Shown here one piece after another: positions 56,503 through 64,000 of a DNA stretch of 64,000 nt (the first letter of the stretch is position 1; each line of letters starts with the position of its first letter). The stretch covers positions 62,001 to 126,000 of the forward strand of contig NBIV01000017.1 of assembly GCA_003194525.1 (NCBI GenBank), given 5' to 3'. Under the pieces are notes generated by a model. It saw only the letters and a list, made by a program, of their open reading frames with translations, made no database searches and had not been told where the DNA came from. This DNA is from Gracilariopsis chorda (lineage: Eukaryota; Rhodophyta; Florideophyceae; Gracilariales; Gracilariaceae). The position numbers were made by a program, and so were the translations under genes.

Positions 56503-57690
56503 CGCCATGTAACTGATTAACGTGACATTTTTTCTTCACCACATCTTACACAATCCCTTCCATAGAAGACCTTCTATCAACAAGCAACGAGATGGCTTTG
56601 GCGAAATGGCCCAGTCATGAAGCAACTGTTGTTGTTGGTCTGATCGAAATGGTATCGAACGATTAATGATGAAATGTATCCCAATGTCTGCTTGGAAATT
56701 GACGACCGATCCAAAAACTGAGTTTGGTCAGTTTGTTAAAAGAAGGAACAGATGGAGCGACTGACCGAACCAGAGCCAAAACGTTTCACCTTCTTATGGC
56801 ACCGAACGTTCTGACTGTTATGGAACGTCACCTGAATGCGATGTCTGCAAGATACATCTATCGGAGATTGTAAACTTTCGACTATGCTTAAGCGGGACAG
56901 ATACGGTGACAGTATTACATGTAGAGCATTGAAATGGTTTAACCCTACCACACGTGCTGTAGTTCTTGGGAACCCCTTTGTCCGTAAAGGAATCGTTATC
57001 AGGATCGACCGTGGCAATAGATCAAGTCATAGAGGCGTTGGGGGTATAAACAATTGCACCACTTACTGGAAACAGACAGATTCTTGGCACCATCGATGAT
57101 TACAATCGTGGGTTAATAGCCGTTTTGACGGTGGAGATCGGCCCAACACAGATCACACTTACCAGGGAGGGACCTATACGGTGCGAATCGATGGCAATAT
57201 TCAGTTCCGGAAGTCTGAGAGCAAGGTTTCAGCATGTTCGTGGGATGGGCAGAGTGTGACAGCTTCGCAGCTACACTCTGCCTGGGAAGAGTGAAACGGA
57301 CTCTACAGGGTTGTGGGGCTGCTACGTAGGCCCGTTTAAAAACGGGAAGACCTCTAATGTGGAGGGCTTAGTGTACCAAGGGGAGAGGGACCATGAGAAT
57401 CTGCTGAGTCGCATTGACTGATAAATAAACTGCGAGCACCGTTTCAATCATTCGCTTTCTCTTTTAGACTTAGGAAGGAGGGATCAACGAGTGGAAAGCT
57501 GGGAAGGTGGGCATCCGCGGACGACATGGAATGTAAAGAAAGCTACTGCTCTACACAAAAGCGAGAAGGGTGCTATGTCATAGCATGTCTGTGGGCACAA
57601 GCGATCCGCCTTCACGTGGTGTGCCTGTCTTCTCGAAAGAGAAGCGAAACGGATCTGCGGTTGGGTCTCCAACGGAGACCAGCATAATTC
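56503..57690. other. Gap with short protein-like scraps
   Basis: No full gene. Scraps such as ALKWFNPTTRAVVLGNPFVR (near 56930) and RPNTDHTYQGGTYTVRIDGN (about 57131-57193) look protein-like but are surrounded by stops and belong to no family I know. The LINE begins near the right end; a short frame at 57570-57809 may be the end of its first ORF. Confidence 0.3.
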
Positions 57691-57702
57691 AGGCTGTGGA
57701 AG

Positions 57703-60700
57703 ATGAAAAAATCAAAAAAACGACAACGAACGAAGAACGTTACGCATACTCCAGCTTAACTGCAGGAGCCTTCTTGCGACGGGGAAAAGAAGCGAAATCG
57801 CACGACTAGCTCAGAATTGGAAGGTGGACATCCTCTGTCTCCAAGAAACGCATTTTCAGGAGTCGGATCGCACACCCCGAATCCAAGGGTTCAAATTAGT
57901 AGGAAGATGCGATAGAGATGCTGGCTATGGACCTCGCGGAGGAAGAGGGGGAGGAGTGGCAACGTACCAGAGAAACGACCTTACCATTGACCTACTGACA
58001 GACAAGCCAATCGAGAAAGGAATAGAGAGAGTGACAGTGCTAGTTAGGTCTCCCAGAGGTCCGCTTTCTATTGCTAATGTATACGTACCACCACCACTAC
58101 ACGCTTCAGAATGGTACAAGTCCGTCGACGACCAAGGCATGGTAGTCGCCGACGGCAACATGTGCGGCTCATGGTACCCATCAAGAACAGAGGCTGCTGG
58201 AATCGCATTCGAAGAATATCTAACGCAAACGGAACCGGTAGTATTGAAAATTGACGGGGTTGCCACGCACACGGACCCTAGATATGGGACGCAAAGTGCG
58301 ATTGATGTAACAGCGATGCCAGAAAAATGGTTGCCACTAAGTACATGGGAGGCATCCGAGATACCATTCTCAGATCATCACCCGTGTCTTGTGACCATTG
58401 ATATTGGACGAAAGTCCTACATTCAGAAGAAATGGAACACTTGGAGTATCAAAAAGGCCGACTGGACCAAATTTCAAAAGTTTGTAGAGGATCATCTTTG
58501 CATGATAGAGGATAGTAGTATAGAGAGCTTAGACGAACAGTATCATCGCTTTTACGAAGTAGTGTTAGCGGCAGCGAAGATGTACGTTCCATATGGGAAA
58601 AGGAAACGGGAAGCTCCGTGGTGGAGTCCAGAAGCATCGGAAGTGATTCAACTAAGAGCGGTTAAATGGAAAGAGTACCGGAAGGGCCCAAACGAAGTTA
58701 CGAAGCTAGCACTGCAACAGGCCGAACAACATGCGCGAATTGTTATCGACAAACTCAAACGAGATGCATGGCGAGACCTCACGAGTACGCTGCGCCCGAA
58801 CGATAATGATGCGAAGTTATGGCTAATCACCAAAGCTATAGAGAAAGGGAAATGGGAAGGAACATCACTGTGCCCTCCAGGGGGCGAAAGTTGGCTTGAT
58901 AAGAAGAGAGCCAAATGGTTCGTCAGGTCAGAGATCAGGAGTGTACGGACACACGCCATAAGCAAGGATGAGAGAAATGAATACAGACGCGCATTGGATA
59001 CATACCATCAACAGGCAAAGGAGTTGCAGCCAGGAACAGTATTTCAACCACAACACCTTGGCGTGGAACTGAGTAATATGGACCCAAAGAAAGTTGGAGG
59101 CCCGGATGAAGTACAAATCGCTTCCCTACAAAACCTCCCCCCTACTGGGAAGAAATGGCTACTGGAAATCATAAACAGACTTTATACCGAAGGTCGCACG
59201 CTGGCAAAGTGGAGAGTGTCCCGACTCATTCCTATAGCCAAGCCAGGCGTGAGGGGCAAGTTTCGACCGATATCACTGACATCTGTCGTCGCACGGCTCG
59301 CAGAACGAATGGTTAATCGGATATTCATGACATGGTTGGAACCAAAACTCCGTGCTTGTCAGGCAGGTTTCAGAATGAATCGAACAACAGACGAACATAT
59401 AGCAGCTCTTTGTGAGCAGATAAAACATGGCTGGCAGACACATCGACAGACTTTAGCCCTTTTTTGTGACTTCTCCAAAGCATATGACTGTTTTCAATAT
59501 TACAGACTCTTAGTCAAACTGGAAAAACTTGGGTGCCCTACTACAATGTGGAGGTGGATCCGAGCGTTTGTAATGAACCGAAGATGGACATGAAGTTGGC
59601 ACACAGCCGACACTAGGCCTTATGTAGTCGCTCAAGGTCTACCGCAAGGCGGGACTCTATCTCCAGGACTATGGCTCGCATACGTTGCAGACTTACCAGA
59701 CCGGGTCCAAAACGCGGACACACGAATCGCTGTATCTATGTTTGCCGATGACGTATCTATATCGGCCACACAAGGAAAGTTGGAATTCTGTGCGCAAGTT
59801 ATTCAGTCAGCAGTAGAGAGACTCGAGCACTACTGCGACGAGAACAACATCAAAATGAACCCCAAGAAAACTACGTTAGTTCCCTTCACGTATGCACGAT
59901 GGAAGAAAGATCGAAGCAAATACGAAGTGAGAGTGGCGGGCACGTGGATAGAACTGTCAAGCTTCACAAGGTTTCTTGGAGTCATCATGGACAGTCGCCT
60001 TACATTCCAGCACCATATCCACAAAGTAGCTGCACGATATAGATCAAGATCGCGCATTCTGCGATGTCTAACGGGGACCACATGGGGTGCTGATTGGGAG
60101 ACCATGAACATTTTCAGAATGGGCTTCGTCGAGCCCACTGCCAGATACGCAGCCTGTGTAGTCATACCGAACGCTCTTAATTACGCCATAGGAGAATTGG
60201 AAAGAGCACGAAATGAGGCAGCAAGAATTCAAACAGGCTGTGCGAAGTCTTCACCGGTGCAAAAGCTGAGAAACCTACTGAATCTACCCTCCCTTCAAGA
60301 AGTTGCTGCTACTCAAGCAGCAAAGTTGTACGAAAAAGCGAAAAGATGCTCTGAACGTGATCCGACACCTCTAGCGTTTGCGATCCACAGTGAAGCCTCA
60401 ATGCATATAAGTAAAAAGAGGTCGTCATTCAAGAAGTCAGCGGAGCAATTGCTGGCGGAGTGTGGAGTTTTGCAACTCCGTAGAGCACCCCTACCAAGAG
60501 AGAGAGGATTATACCATACCGGAAGCATCAGTTTTTCATACACGCCTTGCAAGAAAGAAGATTCTCTAGAATATCAGAGGCCCCAAGTGCTTCAAACATT
60601 GAGTACTTTGACGCCCACGGACTGTGAGATATAGAGTGATGGCTCAGTCGGTAAACCGAAATGGGTTAAGGACGCGAAACCGATTCGCGCAGCAGTAGAA

Positions 60701-61726
60701 TGGGACGAGGGATGGTACACAGGTTCCGGTCACTATCGAGACACATTTTCGTCACATGCAAGACCAGTATCAGACTTTCGAGAGAAGCATAATCGTCTAC
60801 CGAGTGTAGTTGTCAGATATGATGATGGATTTGTCATGGCTTACGAGATAGAGGAAGATAATACAGAATTGCTAGATTCAGATGGGCATAAGCTGCAATG
60901 GCGAGTACTCAACATCTCAGAGGTGGGCGGAAGTGCTTTTGCGATTTTGTGGAATGCCTCCGTGACCCCTGAAATAGGAATGGAACCAGCCGGAATAGGA
61001 ACGACTTCTTTCTTCGCAGAAACATTGGCAGTATACCATTCATTTCAGGCAGTACGAGCGAGGATAAGGGCTGGTTGGACTGGACACATCAGAGTAGTCA
61101 CGGATTCGCAGAGTGTGATGGAAAATGTTCGAGGAGCGGTACGAGGTCAGCCCTTTTCTGTGCAGCAACTTTCGATCTTACTGTATGAGATTGGTCCTTT
61201 GTGTAATATAGACATGGTTTGGGTACCTAGCCATTGTGGTTTGCACCGCAATGATCTGGTTGACAGTTTAGCCAAAGAAGCCTTGGAATTGCCACAGGAA
61301 ATGCATCTACAGGTGCCTATTGATTACAGGGATGTTAAGCGAAGAGTTAGCAACCGAGCACACTGTCGAAGCATCATCCAGTCCATTCCGGAGGAGTTAG
61401 CAAACTTAGTAACAAGAAGAGAAGCGGAGGTTACTTTGGCGCAATTTGCAGTGGGACATACCCCGCAGTTGCACCCACTTGGTTCGCACCTGCTCAGGCG
61501 AAGAATCGTGTGCGCCTGTCGACCAGGAGTGCTTAATGACGTGGACCACTTTGTTCTCAGATTTCCACTGAGAACGAGGTCTCGTCTTATCTGCCTGCCG
61601 AGTATGCTAGAAAGGCAAGGAATGACAGTTAACGATATCATCAAGAAGTGGCCTGAAAGTATGCTGGTCTTCCTAGCGAGAGAACGCTTCTTTCAAATGA
61701 AGCAGTCTACACTACGTAGGAATTAG
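57703..61726 (+). pseudogene. LINE polyprotein: endonuclease, reverse transcriptase, RNase H
   Basis: One frame interrupted by TGA at 59591-59593 and TAG at 60632-60634. Endonuclease: LRILQLNCRSLLATGKRSEI, DILCLQETHF, VVADGNMCGSW and FSDHHPCLVTI, with the usual catalytic residues kept. Reverse transcriptase: KFRPISLTSVVARLAERMV, FCDFSKAYDCF, GLPQGGTLSPGLW and FADDVSI. RNase H: SDGSVG, FAETLAVYHSF (Glu codon at 61019), VVTDSQSVME (Asp at 61103) and WVPSHCGLHRNDLVDSLAKE (His at 61232, Asp at 61253), so all catalytic residues remain. The second stop stands just before SDGSVG, where an aromatic residue would be expected. Apart from two stops it is well preserved, suggesting a fairly recent insertion. 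Confidence 0.9.
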
Positions 61727-61757
61727 ACTAGTGTGCCTGTAAAAGAGAGAGAGAGAG
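57703..61757 (+). mobile_element. LINE (non-LTR retrotransposon) with endonuclease, RT and RNase H
   Basis: A non-LTR element of the type with an apurinic-like endonuclease, reverse transcriptase and a C-terminal RNase H (I/Ingi-like layout). The coding frame runs from about 57703 to the stop at 61724-61726. A GA-rich simple repeat follows directly (AAAAGAGAGAGAGAGAG) and may be its 3' tail. Its 5' end is not defined: the frame is closed upstream by a TGA at about 57700, and ORF1 is not clearly present. Two in-frame stops interrupt the frame. Confidence 0.85.
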
Positions 61758-61934
61758 CATGTCTGTTTCAGTCTTATTCTGCATTGAAAAGACTGCACGT
61801 CTGATAGGCTTCATATCATTTTCAGTGCAGAGAATAACCGCTACCCAGGCCAACAAACGAGCACAGCAAATTCACAACGTTCTTGTGCGGATGGAAGCCA
61901 GTTGCATCGAGGACATTCTCTCTCTCTCTTTTAC
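61739..61934. repeat. Small foldback repeat with 17-bp inverted ends
   Basis: GTAAAAGAGAGAGAGAG (61739-61755) and its exact reverse complement (61918-61934) bound 196 bp. Inside, ATTCTGCATTGAAAA and TTTTCAGTGCAGAGAAT form an imperfect inverted pair. This is MITE-like, but the ends are simple GA repeats and the left end overlaps the presumed LINE tail, so chance is possible. Confidence 0.45.
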
Positions 61935-62926
61935 GAACACGCATACATTAATTCCTCGTAGTGTGGGAGTTTGCTAAGAACCCCAACAACCCATAATACT
62001 TACTCTTATACCGTAGCCTCGAACTACAAACTAGCAGCCGTGCTACACCCACTGGGCCACATATGATACGAAGAAAGTATTAGGTCCCGTAGTTGTCTTC
62101 AACCGCGGTCAAGAGTCCTTCCTCTACTTCGACGTTCTGGTTCCAAGGGTGGCCCACCTGTTTTGGTGCTTCCCAGATAAATCACGGCCACGCAGAGCAA
62201 TTAGCTTGTGGCGATGAATGTGTGCTGTTCGTTGAGAACGAGCATATCAACGCTTCAATATGGTTAGTTTCACGTTTCATATCCTACTACTTGGGCTGTT
62301 GACTTTACCAGTGGAACTGCTGAACCACAGTCTCTCATAACCTTGGGATAGATTAGGAGGTCAGGAGGACTGCTCTTAGTTGAGCACACCGGATGTAGAC
62401 TAGAAAGCATTCTATTACTAGTACTTTCGGACCATAAACAAAAGCACCGAGCGCTTCTTTTTCTGACTTCTTCAACTTGGACAGGAAGTGACGACACCTA
62501 TATACCTGTACACTAATATATCGGCCATCGCCATCGTACAGTGACGATAATGAAACAAGTTTGTGTTTCTGTTGATGAGCTAATGCAAGTCGTACTAGGA
62601 ATCATCGAGCTCCGTCTTGATGACGGACCAGTATAAACTGGTCGTTTCGTGTTCTTTGAAGTCGCCATGACCGCCTGCGACTGCATTTCGCTCATCAATA
62701 AACCTGTTCAGTACAAAACACATTTGGTCGCAAACGAAGTACATGAGATCACGAGAGTTAGAATTGTGGGTCGCTTTAGATGTGCTACATGACGCCAAGG
62801 CACATTGAAAATATGCAATGCATAGGATGCAGAAGGAAACTTACTCTGTTCCATCGACATTGTTCCATGCCCCACAATCGAAACCGTAAGGATCATCCGC
62901 GACTTCATGCAAATGCTTCATGCGTA
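61935..62926 (-). pseudogene. Decayed 3' continuation of the hydrolase gene (uncertain)
   Basis: Minus-strand scraps in several frames such as PYGFDCGAWNNVDGTE (about 62855-62905) and FVCDQMCFVLNRFIDERNAV (about 62680-62740) look protein-like and follow the alpha/beta-hydrolase frame. They could be its C-terminal part after several frame changes. Below about 62500 nothing is recognised. Confidence 0.35.
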
Positions 62927-63580
62927 TCATCTGACCAATCTGGGTACCATCAAAGCCGATAGCAATGCCATGGAACCAACCAAATATGTTACGAAGAAGG
63001 AGGTCGCGTTGACCATACGAAATAAAGGTCCAGCCACGACTTCATGCACATGTCCGTACTTGGCCCCCGGGTGGAACCAGTCCTTTGCAATCGCACCCTG
63101 CACGAAGAAAACGGTGTGAATCTTATACGGTAGTTGATGTGGCCTGTTTAACAAGCCACACAAAACGTGGGCACCCAACGAATTGGCCAGCACAAAGACC
63201 TTCTTCCTGTCTTCGGTAGCCTTCATTAGTTTACCAAGAACGCTTCCCATGACTTGACCCACTGTCTGTCCGCGTTTCATGTGCCTGCCAAACACAAAGG
63301 TTTCAAATGGACGCATCACAGTGGTGAATTTATTGTTAAGACCGCGGTTCTTAACCTCTTCCTGTGATCCTTTCTGACGTGCAACTTCGTGTTCTCGCTC
63401 AACAACGGTGTCCGGGTCGTCGTCGTCATCGTTATTGTCGTCACAGCTTTCAACGACCGACATACGCATGGCTTGCTTGAGATCGTGTTCAAAGACACTC
63501 ACATATTCGCCAATAGCACCAGTTCTTCTCAGATCTCGAAGGTAGACCGTCAGCTTATGTGGTTGTGAATGGACTCCCAT
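62927..63580 (-). CDS. Alpha/beta-hydrolase-like protein (lipase/esterase type), partial
   Basis: 217-codon frame beginning MGVHSQPHKLTVYLRDLRRT. It has an acidic loop (DDNNDDDDDPDT) and then KVFVLANSLGAHVLCGLLNR, a nucleophile-elbow motif (N-S-L-G around the catalytic Ser) as in lipases and DUF900-like hydrolases, followed by a strand-helix segment (IHTVFFVQGAIAKDWF). The later catalytic Asp and His are not identified in this frame, which ends at about the place where the rest of the fold should continue. Substrate unknown; probably a broken or intron-containing host gene. Confidence 0.5.
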   Translation of the reverse strand: MGVHSQPHKLTVYLRDLRRTGAIGEYVSVFEHDLKQAMRMSVVESCDDNNDDDDDPDTVVEREHEVARQKGSQEEVKNRGLNNKFTTVMRPFETFVFGRHMKRGQTVGQVMGSVLGKLMKATEDRKKVFVLANSLGAHVLCGLLNRPHQLPYKIHTVFFVQGAIAKDWFHPGAKYGHVHEVVAGPLFRMVNATSFFVTYLVGSMALLSALMVPRLVR

Positions 63581-63729
63581 TCACAACTATATAAGCTGAT
63601 AATACTACTAATAGTACAAACTGGTATTTTGGCCGAGTTCGAAGCTTTGCAACCGAAGTACACGCATCTGGGTGACATTTGCCGCCTTTTTTCCTTCGAA
63701 CTCCTTACCTCGCCAGTACGCAAACGCTG

Positions 63730-64000
63730 TCACAAAGTGGAGTACACATCAAAACTCGGAGCATCACAATCAAAGTAATAGCTTGCCTGTCCTCCTTTCT
63801 CGATGCAGGTCTTGAAGTTCAGGAGCAAGGCAGACGCAATGCAAAAAAGTGCAACTGGAAATTGCCTCACACGTAGTAACCTAGAAAACGCATTCCTCGT
63901 CCATATCTGTTTCAAATCTTTGTAATTCCATTCGACGGAAGTACGAATTGTATTCATCGCACAGTTGTACTTCAGCTCATCTTCTGTTGCATTTTCCCTA
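63730..64000 (-). mobile_element. PIF/Harbinger-like transposase, C-terminal end
   Basis: Minus-strand frame entering from the right window edge and ending at 63730. It reads NTIRTSVEWNYKDLKQIW, LLRVRQFPVALFCIASALLL, NFKTCIEKGGQASYYFDCD and APSFDVYSTL. This is the conserved end of DDE_Tnp_4-type (HARBI1-like) nucleases: VEW with the third catalytic acidic residue, a hydrophobic helix, NC/NFxTC, then YFxCxPPSxxxYL. About 90 residues lie in the window; the first two catalytic residues would be beyond it. Confidence 0.7.

Noticed and set aside
1-64000. tRNA and rRNA genes
   Set aside because: No convincing cloverleaf with A and B boxes and no rRNA-like conserved core was found by eye; a dedicated search would be needed to exclude short RNA genes.

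Overview
The window is a gene-poor, repeat-rich stretch of a eukaryotic nuclear genome. It holds nested LTR retrotransposon fossils, a piggyBac-type DNA transposon, a non-LTR retrotransposon, the tail of a PIF/Harbinger transposase, several tandem repeat arrays and scattered host genes, most of them broken. Host-type sequences include pyruvate phosphate dikinase and a GET3/ArsA ATPase whose nearest resemblance is to the plastid-type form. Readable genes show no introns. Together this suggests an alga, possibly a red alga, or another plastid-bearing protist. That placement is inference. All three stop codons are used as normal terminators, so the standard code applies.

Layout. 1-0.8 kb: decayed coding-like sequence. 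About 1.1-16.65 kb: a decayed Ty3/Gypsy element (minus strand) with a second chromodomain Ty3/Gypsy element (5836-16246, two 526-bp LTRs) inserted into it. 17.48-20.31 kb: a piggyBac-like transposon with terminal inverted repeats. 20.3-22.9 kb: a decayed Ty1/Copia element. 22.8-25.0 kb: a repeat based on a GCGCTTGGTTTT core, then AT-rich DNA with many G-rich telomere-like motifs on the plus strand. 25.0-37.5 kb: a block of minus-strand genes: a very long OrsD zinc-finger / tyrosine-recombinase-like / RecQ-like helicase gene, then a single reading frame holding an unknown domain, a beta-class DNA adenine methyltransferase and a SET domain, then unknown ORFs. Direct 112-bp repeats rich in palindromes lie on both sides of the main cassette (2 units at 25.0 kb, 8 units at 34.8-35.7 kb). 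37.5-41.6 kb: the 3' part of a third chromodomain Ty3/Gypsy element.

42-57 kb is host territory with many fragments: an Hsp70-superfamily fragment, an ECM29-like fragment and a beta-propeller fragment side by side; an intact kinase of the aminoglycoside/choline phosphotransferase fold with a recent 204-bp duplication of its 3' end; a PPDK pseudogene; an unknown hydrophilic protein; a 76-bp satellite; an intact Myb/SANT-like gene; and a GET3-like gene lacking its P-loop end. 57.7-61.73 kb is a LINE with endonuclease, reverse transcriptase and RNase H in one frame, interrupted by two stop codons. 61.7-64 kb holds a small foldback repeat, a decayed alpha/beta-hydrolase gene and the 3' end of a PIF/Harbinger transposase running off the window.

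Two things stand out. First, the 25-35.7 kb cassette looks like a large mobile element that couples a recombinase/helicase protein to both a DNA and a histone methyltransferase; the methyltransferase and SET domains share one frame divided by amber codons at the domain borders. Second, two different chromodomain Ty3/Gypsy fossils carry a related antisense ORF in the same place, between the chromodomain and the 3' LTR, which points to a conserved accessory gene of that lineage.
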